DNA from: Tupaia tana
Taxonomy: Eukaryota; Chordata; Mammalia; Scandentia; Tupaiidae
Length of the DNA stretch: 64,000 nucleotides
NCBI GenBank assembly: GCA_026018925.1
Contig: JAKSZU010000002.1
Span: 11,715,662-11,779,661, forward strand
Direction: 5' to 3'
The position numbers and the translations under genes are program-made. This document shows positions 33,640-45,495 of the stretch, in pieces. The notes below the pieces were generated by a model. That model made no database searches and was not told the DNA's origin. It worked only from the letters and a program-made list of their open reading frames with translations. The stretch's first letter is position 1. Each line of letters opens with the position of its first letter.

Positions 33640-33802
33640 GGGGACCAGCAGGTGGCATGGTGCTTAGGTGCTGGACACTCCCACAATTTGAGTCCTGGAC
33701 CTGGTGACTTGCTTTCTCACTTTTGCTCCCTCTCTGTTTCTCTCTGGTCAAATTAAAATAAATGATTGAATAAATAAAATAAAATAAATTATTCTTAAAA
33801 AA
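33640..33802 (+). mobile_element. Short-form SINE (no core), copy 2
   Basis: GGGGACCAGCAGGTGGCATGG head, 'gagtcctggacctggtgac', straight into 'ttgctttctcacttttgctccctctctg', 'ctctggtcaaattaaaataaat' and an AAATA-type tail. The 12-13-bp repeat 'aaataaaaaaca' flanks it (33627 and 33804), so the short form is a complete inserted unit. Confidence 0.85.
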
Positions 33803-33834
33803 TAAATAAAAAACAAAAACAAACATTGTGAAAC

Positions 33835-34010
33835 ATATATTACTATTAAATACTTATTCTATATTACTTTTCTTAAAACTATCCTGCATGGTAGCTACTA
33901 CTCTCATTTTAAAAAGGAAAAAAAAAAAAAGAAAAAATAACTGAAGTTCAGAGAAGAGGAATGACTTAAGTAGAGTAAGTACCATAGACAAGATTACAGC
34001 ATTAGCTTTG
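33835..34010 (-). mobile_element. MIR fragment
   Basis: 'ctatcctgcatggtagctactactctcatttt', 'aactgaagttcagagaagaggaatgacttaagtag' resemble reverse MIR. An A-run replaces part of it. Confidence 0.5.
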
Positions 34011-34319
34011 AAGTCTTTATTTTTCATTCTCTCTTCCTCTCCCTTTCACTATTTTTGTCTCCAGTTTTACCGAGAAACTTATGCTTATATCATAGCTAAA
34101 TTATAAATAGTTCTGGATATGGTACTTTCCCTCTCTATCATGGGACTTATCCTTCAGCCTATCCAATTTATTTAATAAGGAAACATAGCACCATGTTAAT
34201 TGTCTAAAAAAATACTGAATATGCCATAGAAATGTTTAAGGAATTCACATGTAAGTAGAGTATGAATTGTTTTCACATTTCCTTCAGGAATTGAATAAAA
34301 CACTAAATTTTAACCACCA

Positions 34320-34473
34320 GTGGCAATAGGTTTGCCTGCTGTTTTACTGAGACTGTGTGGACACGCTAAGTTATCTGCAATGCAAATATGTTCCATAAAG
34401 CAAAAAGAGAGCCATTTAACAGCTTTTATATTCATTAGTAATGAAAAAGGAAGACAATCATACATAAACAGCA

Positions 34474-34517
<44 letters not shown>

Positions 34518-34680
34518 CTCTGTTGCTTATTAATCATCATCCACCTGATAATATCATTAGTGGCTTCTGGAGATAATTGCAGTGGCTTTTTGTTGCTCTC
34601 TTTGATAAGCTCTGCTGTCCCAAGGAGGATAACATCTGTTAGATCTGAATTATCCCAAACATCAAATGTGAACCACGGTG
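34320..34680. promoter_or_regulatory. Candidate conserved non-coding/enhancer-like element
   Basis: SINE-free AT-rich block with an octamer ATGCAAAT (34379), homeodomain-type TAATCATC and ATTAGTAAT cores, a GATAA and a (CA)n in the middle. This resembles vertebrate developmental enhancers in texture only; no alignment was possible. Confidence 0.2.
34476..34513. repeat. (CA)n microsatellite
   Basis: About 19 CA units. Confidence 0.95.
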
Positions 34681-35245
34681 TTTAAATAACTCTACTGCAA
34701 GCCAATTCAGCAGGTCCTCCCCCTCCTCCTTTCTCATCTTCACAAGACTGACTTCAGGCGGCTGCCGTCCTGTGCTCATTACCGAGGGTCGTGCAGTCAC
34801 GACAGACAGGGAGGGAAAGTTTATTACACTCTTTCTTCTTGACGCCCATCCCTGCCTGTTTTTGCCTTACACATATTTCTTTGGAAAAATAAAGTGCTAT
34901 CTTGTTTTCTTAACAAAAAGAAATGATTTCTAACCCTTTAAAAACAAATTTGAATTTTACTTACTCTGTTTCACTAAAAAATAAGTTTCAGGTTCAACAT
35001 TTTCTCAAAAAGTAATTTTAAATTTTAACTATTTCAAAATAAGTGAAAGATAAAGAAGTCTCCCTATTCTTTTGAGAAAGATAAGCTCAATATAAGGTTG
35101 GAAAAATCAATTTTTGTACATGACTTTAATCTACCAATTACATTTTGATTAAAAAAAAAAAAAAGGATGTGACTATGAAGATGCAGTATACTTATAAATA
35201 TTTAATTAACTATTTCCTGCTGACTCTCAAGCATCTGCCTGACTT
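34681..35245. other. AT-rich unique sequence
   Basis: No gene or named repeat. Poly-A at about 35151-35164. Confidence 0.4.
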
Positions 35246-35260
35246 AAACACTTCAGTGTT

Positions 35261-35512
35261 GGGGCCAGAAGGTGGTGTAGTAGTTAAGACTCTGAACTCC
35301 CACATGGCCAACTGTGGTTGAGTCCCAGACCTCGAGGCATGAAAATTACCTCAGGCGCGTGTGCATGCATGCTCAAAGTTCTGAGAGGAGAATGGAGAAG
35401 GGATTGCAGCATTGCACCCCTTGGGGGTGATTTCTCATGTTCCCTCTCACAGTCTCTCTCTCTCTCTTACTCTCTCTGGCACTCTACAGCAAAAACCTTT
35501 AACAAACAAACA
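35261..35512 (+). mobile_element. Long-form SINE, older copy
   Basis: Head GGGGCCAGAAGGTGGTGTAG, 'gcgcgtgtgcatgcatgctcaaag', shortened hairpin, CT-rich tract, 'ctacagcaaaaacc', (AAAC)n tail. Diverged target repeat 'cttcagtgtt' / 'cttcaatatt'. Confidence 0.85.
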
Positions 35513-35529
35513 AAACTCTTCAATATTTT

Positions 35530-38500
35530 ATCTTCTTAACTCTGTAGGTATTTTTATAATCAGCAAATGTTACATGAATTACATCTTCTCACCTTGTCTT
35601 TGTCGTCTATGTTCCTACCACAAAATGAACACAGCAGGAAGTCCACTAGTGCTTTTGAGAAGTGAATTCTCTTCCTATTGTCACTTCCTCTGGCAAGCCT
35701 AGAGGTTAGACTGTGTCTACTGTGCTCTAGAATATTCTGAATCCAGAATGTAGCTGCACTTGTGTTCTAAGTCCCCCCATGCCTGACCTGGGCTCTTCCT
35801 CCCCAGCCTGTCTGTAAAGCATATATACAAAAGTGATTGAGAGACAGAGACAGACTGATAGACACCACAGTCCATGTATAAAGAAAGACTGAATGGCTGT
35901 ATTGAAATTCCAATCAAAATCTATAATATGATATGATTTTATAGTTTTAAACTCAAGCTCACCTTTTCTGCAAGATAATGTTTTGCTACTTAGCAGACAC
36001 ATACTAGATTAAATTGCCCTCAAATAAACATAGAATATGCAAATATGGTAATATTATTTTCAATTATTTCCCCAAGGCAGAAGTCATGTCTCTTCTAAAT
36101 GATGTAAATGCCTATACTCCGTGTCCACAATTTAGAATGTAAGTTAATTAAAAAGTCAATTGGAGCATGTACCCTAGTGTAGATTTGCTTATTTATTTGT
36201 AAGTTACATACAAATATAATTATAACATATACACAGAAAGAAGCTTTAAAGGGACTATGCAAGTGAAATGAATTAAACACTTAAAAAGATACATAAAGAG
36301 CAACAAGAATTGAAAATCCAGAAATTCTTCACTCAAAACAATAAACAAATATGTTGTTGTACATTTTTCTCCAACTAAGTGTTTACTGGAAGGTTGTAAT
36401 AATTTTTATCCTAGATTTTATTATTATGAACAAAGGCTTTATTTTTTTTTTCCTTAGTGATATTTCTTGAGCTTAGCTTAGAACACACATCCTCTAATTT
36501 TTATCAGGAGAGAGCTGTTAAAAATGTTATTGTTATTATTCATACAGAAAAATTGACAAATAATACTTGCTCAAATGGACAGAAGTAAGAAAAAAGCAAG
36601 TCTAATAGTCCAGTGTTTCCATATCCCCACATACATGCACAGGAAAATTGTCCTCTTGTCTGCACACAGGCTCTGTGATTTTGAGCCCAGGTGTGTATTT
36701 CAATGTCCAAAGTGTGAACTAAAGACTTACAAGTTGAATCAATGGGGTATTTCATCATGAAAGCTCCCAAGCATGGCATGTGAAGTTGTGTTCTAAGAAT
36801 TCTTTGAATGCTGCTACTTCATTTTATTGCCAGGAAGGCACAGAGGAGTCAGGTGTAAGCCTGCATGGGAGGAAAAGCTATCAATGAAGGCTGGTTCTTG
36901 GCTAACAGATGTACCTATGCATTTCTCCAACAAGTGCAGAGCCTGGGTCAGCTCTGCATCAGACCTCTGGTGACAGCTGGCATGGGACGGTGAACATGGC
37001 AGAAAAGGTCCTTGCACAATGCACAGTCTAGTGGGGAAGATGGCCTTGATAGCACAAGAATATCACTTGCCACAAAGCACAGTTTAGGTAGGTTCAAGTG
37101 ATCCACAGTGGCTTGAATTCATTTGATTCTTGAACTAAGACGTTCTTCTAGCTAGTCCTGTGGAGTACAGTGGTAAGAAGCAAGCTTTCAGTGCAATGGG
37201 CACATGGGAAAGGGCGCTGGAGGGGGCTCTGCAGAGCACTGGCTAGGATGGGTAAGGGAGCCTGGGGGAGGCACTGTCCCCCAACTCCCAGAAGGCTGCC
37301 AGATACCTACTCTCTGTCCTCTGCTCTCTAGTGTTCAGCTCCAGCTTCTAGATGCCTTGCACAGGAAAACTCCAATCATCATTTTTTATTTCAATCTGAG
37401 TGAAAATTCTGACATCATCATCTACTGATGAAAAAGACCAGAAGGTCCAGAAAGAAAAGGAAAGTTAGCTGCATGACTTCCTCCACTAAGCTCACAGCAA
37501 GGCTTAGGATCAGTTGCCCTAAGTCTGTCCCACGAATGTTGTGACTGAGGTCCACATGTGGCTCCTGAACGAAAGGCCTCCCTGGATGGCTGTGTCTGTA
37601 AGGCTGCTGCCCTTGGTGGTCCTGCTCAGCACTGGGTCAAGACCAGCTCACTTGGTTCTTGCTCTCTCTCCAGCAACTGCAACATGTGCCCAGGGGTCCC
37701 TTCTTCATGCTTCCAGGACCCTAGCCTCTGGCCCTGCTCCTGGCACAGAACAGACTGAGATGAACGTGAAACAGGGAGATGGATGGAGGGTCCGATGCAC
37801 AGCCAAACACTGACAGGTCCTGAAGGGTGTGCCCACCAGCCAACCCAAACACCCTAAGAGAAAGGCACGAAGGCCAAGTCCCACACTCCCTCCTCCCAAC
37901 TACCAGAGAAAGCCCAGGGCCCAGCCCCAGATCTCTACTTTAAAGGCTTCCAGATCTTCAGTCAACAAAACCCCTCCCTCAATACTTAAGCATTACAAGT
38001 AAATAGGATAAAGAACCTGAGCCCTTTCTAATCTTGTCTGGTTTTAAGAGAGTCATGTCTCTGTCGAGATCCAGGCTACTCCGTGTCTTGCCAATAGCTT
38101 CACCCTTCAGTGAGAGTGCTCTGGGCAGGGGTGGTGGGCGAGTGAAGTTTAGGAGCCCAGGTGAGAGGGCAACTGGAGAGCATGATCCTATTGCCATAAG
38201 GGGCTAACAGAGAAAGGGAGGAGGTGGAAAAGAGCCCCAGAGAAGAACAGGGATGCAGGTGAGTCTGGGTGAAGAGGATGGCTGACTTCTTCCTTGTAGG
38301 TAGCAGCAATTTCAACCTAGGAAATGATGGTTGCTATTCAGAGTACCTTACTGACAGTGAGGCATTTCTGAGCACTAAGCAATAATTTAAAAATAAAACA
38401 AAACAATGAAAAAACCTTGCACATTGGCATGCTTGCTTCAAGAAAAGGCAAACACAAATATACATACACAGCCATTTTACACTCCTGCTACCCAATCTAA

Positions 38501-38545
38501 GAGCTGTCTTATGATTCATCTTAATCATAAAATAATTACTTGGTA
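35530..38545. other. Unique sequence
   Basis: No gene recognised. About 37010-37090 faintly recalls an old LINE segment ('gcacagtctagtggggaagatgg'). Open frames at 37541-37813 show no domain. Confidence 0.35.
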
Positions 38546-38549
38546 CCTA

Positions 38550-38755
38550 CTGGGTCTTGTCACAGATACTTGGCAAAGCAACTCTCAGAGCTCTATAAGC
38601 TAGATATTAATATTCATAATTTACAAATAAGAAAACAGAACTTCAGGGAAGATAAGTAACATATGCCAAGATGATCTTCCAAATTTGTGGTAAAGCTAGA
38701 ATTCAAAACCTTAGGCCTATCTGGTTTCAGAACTTTCTCTCTGCTTGGTTAAAAA
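38550..38755 (-). mobile_element. MIR SINE
   Basis: Reverse MIR: 'ctctcagagctctataagctagatattaatattcataatttacaaataagaaaacagaac', 'gataagtaacatatgccaagatg', 'gtaaagctagaattcaaaacc'. Confidence 0.7.
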
Positions 38756-38759
38756 GCTT

Positions 38760-40115
38760 AATACACTTCCTTGTTTCTGAGTCTCCTAGGTACTCCCTTG
38801 TGGCTGAGTAACAATGTCTCAGAAGGCTTCATTTCAGGGCTTCTTTGTACTGTCATTCAGCTTCTTTGGGGAGTCAAATTCTGGCTAGTCTGCTAAGATT
38901 ACCTCTCACTAAACCACATCCCTGCTGCGGTCGTTTCTAAGATCCCACAGGCCGATCATCACCCAGGATAAGGCCCAAGTGAATGCCGTCACTTCCACGG
39001 ACTAAGGATGCCAGTGGTCTGATGGAATGAATCAAGCGAAACTAGATCTCGGGAACTAAGCCATTAGGCTGATGTAGCTTTCTCACAGTGGGACTCCCTG
39101 TGAAAGTCCATCCCCAGCCAGTTTCAGGAGGGAAACACACTGCTTTGGGAGTGAGAGGGAGGCCTGTGCCAGCCACTGACTAGGCCTGCAACATTCAGCT
39201 GAACCAGAGTCTTACTGGCCTGGGCCTCCGCGTGTTCAAGGACACGGAGCACCAAGGAAACATGCGTTATGCTGGCTTCCCCACTCTGAGAACACAGCGA
39301 CAGTGTTACAGGAGCGATGGATGATGAACTATTTTTGTTCTTTTCTTAAAGGACCATTCTGTCATGTGGCATCCTAATTCAAAGTAGCCCAAGGCAAGGC
39401 TGTATTTATCTGCTTTACTTAGTTTTGTCTTTGGGGACTGCCCTCGCTTATAAGAGCAATCATATCATTAACCTAATAATGTTGGACTAATAAACCACCT
39501 AATAAAGTGGACTAATTTAAGAGCTGGGTTATAGGAAAAAGGTCTAGTCTCATGACTGTTCTTTTCCCAGAAATGTTGGAAGCTTCTTTAAGCTTATGAG
39601 ATCCTACATAACCTATAAAAAGAGTCTAATTCTAATTCCAAAATCTTAATAATTCACTATCTTTGACAATTGTCCTTTTAAAAGTTAAATGTATTACATT
39701 AAATAGTAAAAATAAATAAAAAAACAGTAAAAATCTGTTTGTGTCTAGATTTTTGAAAAACTCATTGACATCTGTCCTAACACTTGACTTCTTTGAGAAG
39801 ATGCCAACTGTATGATTACAACACTAAAGTTTAGCAACTACTAGTGTAGTGTTATTTGACCATGTATTGAAATAATCCTTAAGAGTAAAATTGAATGCTG
39901 GTTTTATGGTTAGAGATAGGACCAAAAAGTATGGTATAATATACATAAATCTACAAAATTAGAAGTTAAACAAGAAATAAACTTGGGGAGAAGAAGAAAT
40001 AAAACAGCATAGATTATTCTCAACCTAAATCAAATACTTGATAAACACCATGGGAACCTATTTTAATCCCCAATATTGGACATTATTAAGTCCTTTTAGA
40101 AAGTATTGTTAGTGG
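38760..40115. other. Unique sequence
   Basis: 38930-39330 is GC-richer and repeat-free; 39360-40110 is AT-rich. No gene recognised. Confidence 0.35.
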
Positions 40116-40118
40116 TTA

Positions 40119-40352
40119 AGGGAGACTAGTGGGTAAGGGACGCATGTCGCTCATAGCTTACCATGGTCTGAACCCTGACCCTGGCAGCTTGAAAAACGTG
40201 CTGGGCACGTGTGCATGCCCCTAATCCCCACAAAGTGGCCGAGTAGAGGCGAAGGGATTGCTAACCTGGCTGTGTCCCACTGACAGTGCTCTCTCCCACT
40301 TTTCATAGCCCTGTTTTTCTGTCACTCTGCCTGCTGGCAATTAAAAACAAAT
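40119..40352 (+). mobile_element. Third SINE family, copy 1
   Basis: tRNA-like head region 'actagtgggtaagggacgcatgtcgctcatagc', 'cagcttgaaaaacgtgctgggcacgtgtgcatgccc', 'ggccgagtagaggcgaaggg', and 3' end 'cactctgcctgctggcaattaaaaac'. The CTGGCAATT end is shared with 41233-41470, not with the dominant SINE. Confidence 0.55.
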
Positions 40353-40680
40353 GTTCTTAGAATTCCAAAGATATTTAGATGGAACCTCACTGTTATCATT
40401 CCTTATGTAAAAATTGGTTCAGCTGGGCATGGATGTGGAAATGAAAATGTTGAAATAATCAGTTCAAGTGGGTTGAGACCTCTGCAGTATGAGCTCATGC
40501 CAGAAGACGATCTTTGTAGCACATACTCTGAGTGCTGGGCCCCACACTGCACTGCTTCCAGGCTCCTTCCACGAGGTCCTCCTGGCACGCTGTCTAGAGA
40601 TATGTAATCCAGTAAGGGCCACGCTTGTACTACATATTAGTAAGGAATCTGAGGTGAGTGCTAACCTAACATTAGTGGTT

Positions 40681-40940
40681 TTTTTTATTTTATTTTTTGG
40701 TTAAAAATTTTATCCTAGAGTCCTTGCCAGACAGAGAGAGAGAGAAAGAGGAGGTGAGAAAGTAGCCCTGATAGGTGATGGCCAAGCCACAATCCTGTCT
40801 CTTCTATTCTCCTCTTGGGATTTTGGGCACATATGCACATGCGCCTAGCATATTTCTCAAGTCACATGGTCCGGGACTCAAATCATGCTGTTGGCCATGT
40901 GAAATCCAGTCACCTTAACCACCATGCCACCGGCTGGCCC
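40681..40940 (-). mobile_element. Long-form SINE, older copy
   Basis: Reverse order: T-rich start, 'cctagagtccttgccagacagagagag', 'cttgggattttgggcacatatgcacatgcgcc', reversed head ending 'accggctggccc'. No clear target repeat. Confidence 0.85.
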
Positions 40941-41232
40941 AATGAATTGTTACTAAAAGCTAATACATTACATTTTTCCTGGAAATAAATATTGTTAACT
41001 CTAAAATGTGAATAATTTCCCTGACTAGGATATGGATTTTAGATATTTTAGATACAGGTTTTCAGTATGGATTTATATAGAATAATATCTTTATGATATT
41101 TTTAATGAATTTTTCCTTTTGGATGCTTTTGATTAGTACATGCATTTCTTAGTTATAGGCTCTAACTTCATTGCTGAGGCACTAGAAGAAAAGCAATATG
41201 CCTAAATCTTTTACAAAAAAATGCTTTCTTGG

Positions 41233-41470
41233 ACTGGCCCTATCGGCTAGCGGCTAAGGAAATCATGTTTTACATGGCCGACCATGGATCAAATCCCAGC
41301 CTCAAGGTTTGGAAAATACACTGGGCTCATGTGCAGGCATTGTACAAATCCTGACAGGGTGGAGAAATGGAGGAGCGGGGCTGAGACATGACCAAGCCTG
41401 ACTGGGGTGCCTTCTCTCTTCTCTCCGCCCTGCTGTGTTTCCCAGGCAAGTACCCTTCTGGCAATTTTTA
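41233..41470 (+). mobile_element. Third SINE family, copy 2
   Basis: Head 'ggactggccctatcggctagcggctaagg' with A box-like TAGCGGCTAAGG and B box-like GGATCAAATCC, 'cactgggctcatgtgcaggc', 'ggtggagaaatggagg', end 'cttctggcaatttttaaa'. Target repeat 'aaaatgctttcttg' on both sides (41219 and 41471). Confidence 0.65.
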
Positions 41471-41499
41471 AAAATGCTTTCTTGCACATGTTTGCATCT

Positions 41500-41538
41500 T
41501 TATTATTTTATTTTTGTTTTGCTAGAGTATGCATGAGC

Positions 41539-41597
<59 letters not shown>

Positions 41598-41789
41598 AGA
41601 GGAAAAGTAAGAAAGCACCTCCTGTGGGAGGTGGTCATGATGCAATCTCTTCTCCATTTCTCCTTCCAGGATTTTGGGTATGCATGAATATGCTCCCAGC
41701 ATGTTTTCCAAGCTCCCCTGTCTGGGACATGAACTGCACAATCAGCCATGTGGGATCCAGTAGCCTTAACCAATATGCCACTGCTGGCC
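41500..41789 (-). mobile_element. Long-form SINE with expanded (GA)n
   Basis: Reverse: 'tgctagagtatgcatgagcttgcag', about 27 GA units (41540-41594), 'ccaggattttgggtatgcatgaatatgctccc', reversed head 'aatatgccactgctggcc'. The GA run is an expansion of the SINE's own CT-rich tract. Confidence 0.85.
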
Positions 41790-43009
41790 TTTGTTAGCAC
41801 CATCTTGCTTCTCTCTGTCCGGTTATTGGTGGTATTTGGAAGTAACAATATCATTACATATGCTCAGGTCAGTGTCTCTCATCCAGTCTTCACTGAGACC
41901 ACACATAGCCACTCAGCTAAGACCTATTGCTTTCAGAAGTTTTTGTGTCTTTGTCTCATACATTTGTGTTCATCACAGGTAACCATCCCACCTCTATGTA
42001 CCGTCATCTAAGTATGAGCTGGTAGATTCTTCTGCTCTCACTTTCCTGCCTTTGAAGACTTTATTGTATTTCTGACTGCCTATCTTCTTTCCCTCAAATC
42101 TAGTCCAGTGGATACACATCACTTGGCAAATATCATGTATTACTTCTTAAAATGCTATAATTATTCTATATTTATAGGTAAACCATTGATATCAGCAATG
42201 CATATAGACCAGACAACTCAATATTTTTAGTCACATGACAGAGTAAACACAGTCACTATTTCTAGGCCTGTAGTTTGGTCTAATGCCTAATGATTGATGC
42301 CACACTGTAAATACCTTGAAATAATTCCATATTTTGGAGACTTAGTCCATCATTGCTAAAATGAAAGAATTCTGAAAGAATTCTAATCAAAACTTGCTTG
42401 TTATTTCTATTACTTGTAAAGGTACTTGTACTTGAGAATACACCTTTGAAGAGAGTTAAATACACCAACATGGGTGTTTGGCTTCAAAGGTCAGGACCAT
42501 CTGATCCAGATCCCCTGCTGAGTTTTCTTTGACCCTGTCCATGATCCAGAACCTGGATCACTCTTGGGCAAGGACTCTATCATGCAGCAATTCCACAAAA
42601 ATTGACTCAGTCTCTGACTGTGGTATTTCACACCAATGCCCCTTGCACCCAAGCTGGCTCCTGTGTTTAGTTGACTGTTGAGGTGACATTTCTGGCAGGG
42701 TCAGTCATGAGCTACCATTTAACGTGAGGTAGACAACCAGTTGATGTTTGGAGAGGTTAAGAGATTCTGAGGAGACAGAAAAGACATTGAAGGCTTCATA
42801 CTGAATCTATAAATGGAAATTCATACACAAGGCAAGAGAGATTAATGTCTCTAACTTACTCCTACATGGTACTACCAACTCCAACTACACTGAAATGTCA
42901 TCCTGTAGAGTCCAGACAATCTTTAGGAAATCCTTAAATCAGTCAGAGCAATTCAACATGGCATTGTGGTAAGGTTCTCTAACAGGATCTTCATGTAGCA
43001 AATTACTTT
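41790..43009. other. Unique sequence
   Basis: No recognised gene or repeat. Confidence 0.35.
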
Positions 43010-43024
43010 GGTACATACAGTTTT

Positions 43025-43313
43025 GTTTGTTTGTTTTTTGTTTTGTTTTGTTTTTGGTTCATTTGTTTGTTTTTGAGAGACTTTTGTTATAGAGTACATG
43101 CACTCACTGGAGAGACAGAGAAACACAAAGTGATAAATCCCCTCCAGGGGGGATGGCCATGCTGCAATCCCTTCTCCTCCATTCTCCTCTTAGGATTTTG
43201 AGCTTGTATGCACACATGCCCAGAGCGAGTTTCAAGCCACTGGTCTGGGACTGGAACCATGGCTGGCCACATGGGAGTCCAGTGCCTTAAGCACCATGCC
43301 ACCTGCTGGCCCT
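43025..43313 (-). mobile_element. Long-form SINE
   Basis: (TTTTG)n tail complement, 'gagagacttttgttatagagtacatgc', hairpin 'cccctccaggggggatgg', reversed head 'catgccacctgctggccc'. Target repeat 'ggtacatacagtttt' / 'ggtatatacactttt' (43010-43024, 43314-43328). Confidence 0.9.
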
Positions 43314-43636
43314 GGTATATACACTTTTATAATTTAAAAATACTTCCATGACCCTAGGAATATCATACATGCCACAACATTTTTTCTCCTGAATATGTCA
43401 AATAATCAACTACAACCTAGAAAAGCATCCTTTAAAATACATTTTAAAAAGTCTTCACATAAAATTAAAAACATTTCACATTCCAGTAACTCAGATAAAA
43501 GAATATTGGTTGCTCAGTAAATCATATATATTTTTCAGACATATATAGTCTTTTAGATTACCAAAAATACATGAAAACAAAATTTACTAAAAAGCCTTTT
43601 AAATTTTTTTATATAGTCAATACAGTACTGAAAAGT

Positions 43637-43921
43637 GTGTGTATATATATATATGTGTGTATACATTATGTGTACACACACACATATATATGTACACACA
43701 TATATACACATATGTATACACACATATGTGTGTATATATATGTGTGTGTCTATATGTATATATATACATATATACATATATGTATATATATGTATATATG
43801 TATATATATACATATATATGTATATATGTGTATATATGTGTGTGTGTATATATGTATATATGTGTGTGTGTATATATATACACATATATATGTATATATA
43901 CACACATATACATATATATAT
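43637..43921. repeat. Compound (TA)n/(TG)n/(CA)n microsatellite
   Basis: About 285 bp of alternating purine-pyrimidine repeats with many internal palindromes. It lies between the target-duplication copies of the adjacent short SINE and directly next to that SINE's tail. Confidence 0.95.
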
Positions 43922-44100
43922 ATTTAAATAATCATTTATTCATTTCATTCTATTCATTATTATTATTTTTTAACTTGACAAGAGAGAGACAGAGAAAGAG
44001 AAAGGGAAAGCAAGACAGCAAGCTCCAGGTCCAGGACTCAAACCACAGTTGGCCATGTGGTATTCCAGTGCCTTTAACCACCACGCCACCTGCCAGCCCC
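43922..44100 (-). mobile_element. Short-form SINE (no core), copy 3
   Basis: Reverse: A/T tail 'atttattcatttcattc', 'cttgacaagagagagacagagaaagag', then directly 'aagctccaggtccaggactcaaaccacagttgg' and head 'cacgccacctgccagcccc'. The repeat 'actgaaaagt' is at 43627-43636 and 44101-44110, enclosing both SINE and microsatellite. Confidence 0.85.
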
Positions 44101-44110
44101 ACTGAAAAGT

Positions 44111-45160
44111 ATATTTTTATATATTAGCAAAATCATTACATATTTTTCAAACATTTCCACTATAGATTATTTTCCTTCTTTGTTGTAACTTAAATTCTTG
44201 CTTAAATTCTCTACTCTTCTATAGTAGTAACAAATCTTTGATATATTTGAGGGATAATTCTTTAAAACATAACAGTGAGAGTACACTCACGCCTGAGTAT
44301 CTCTCTTTTAGTCACTTTTGGGACTATAAACATTAGGTAGTTCATATGAGAAGGTACATTTTAAAAAGGTTCTCTTGTGACCTCAGGGAGTTAATTTAAA
44401 AGTGAGATGGAGTTTTGTTTTCCTTTAGAAAGACCTTGGCTAAAAAACGAATACTTACCTCTTTGAGCTTAGAGTGCGGTACAGAAATTTCTCTGAATTA
44501 TCCTTATCATAGAGTTCCTACCACCTCATATGTTTTTAGGCTAACTGAATACTCAGTGGGACTGTAATAGGTCCACGTAGTCACTACTACCAGGCACTGT
44601 ATGTAGCTACAGTCTACCAAAGACAGCCTTTTCTTTTTCCTTTATGGAGATAATATTTGGGACACATAAAATAGGGCAAAATAGTACCAATATAGATAAA
44701 AGGAAGGCTTCCCTATAGAAATGCTGTTTCAAATAAATATAAAAGGCTTCCCTGAACAAATATAGCATTTGTGATTACCCCAAAACTTTATCTCATAAGT
44801 CCCAGTGAAATGTTCATTCTGTTTTCGCAAAAGAGTCATACAGCTTACTTAATGAGAACTATGTGCAATGTGAATTCCACACTCAAGAAGGAGATTCCAT
44901 CACTTAAGGGAATAGGAAAGTAGCCTCTCAGTGTTACTATGGTTATGATGAGACTCTTTAAAATCTTTATATGCTTAAATTTAATAAAAAGCATTTACAT
45001 CCCATCTTCCCATTCTAATTAAGTGGACACTACAGACTGTATTTGACCCTGTGACATTTGAATGAATGCCCGAGTAACTTTATTTATTTACCTTAAGTGT
45101 CTTTTTACAGTGGGAAGCTAATAAAGAAATATCCAAATTAGAGGATATTGAACCCTCATC
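44111..45160. other. AT-rich unique sequence
   Basis: No recognised feature. Confidence 0.4.
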
Positions 45161-45178
45161 TAAAAGATGTATTGTTTC

Positions 45179-45480
45179 GGGGTCCATAGATGGTGCAGTG
45201 GTTAGGTCACTGCACTCCCACATGTCCGACCACAGTTCAAGTTCAGGACTAAGTGGCTTGAAACACATACAAGGTATATGTTCATGTATGCCCAAGATCT
45301 CAGGAGGAAAATGGAAGAGAAGGGATTGTGGTGTGGCATACTCCGGGGGCTGGGGGGGGGACTGATTTCTAACTTTCTCTCTCTGTTTCTCTCTCTCTGT
45401 CTCTTTCTCTCTGTGAGTGCACGTGCCCTATAGGAGGGGAGGATAGAAAGATAGAAAGAAAGAAAAGATCGCTAAAAAAA
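45179..45480 (+). mobile_element. Long-form SINE, older member of a pair
   Basis: Head 'ggggtccatagatggtgcagtgg', 'gttcatgtatgcccaagatctcagg', G-run, long CT tract, 'ccctatagg', GA-rich tail. Target repeat 'aaagatgtattgtttc' (45163-45178) / 'aaagatatattgtttc' (45480-45495). Confidence 0.9.
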
Positions 45481-45495
45481 AAGATATATTGTTTC

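Noticed and set aside
41407..41610. Frame ending in (RE)n repeats
   Set aside because: Arises from the (GA)n expansion of a SINE.
43553..44127. Long open frames on both strands rich in Y, I, C, V and H
   Set aside because: They are translations of the TA/TG microsatellite, open in many frames at once.
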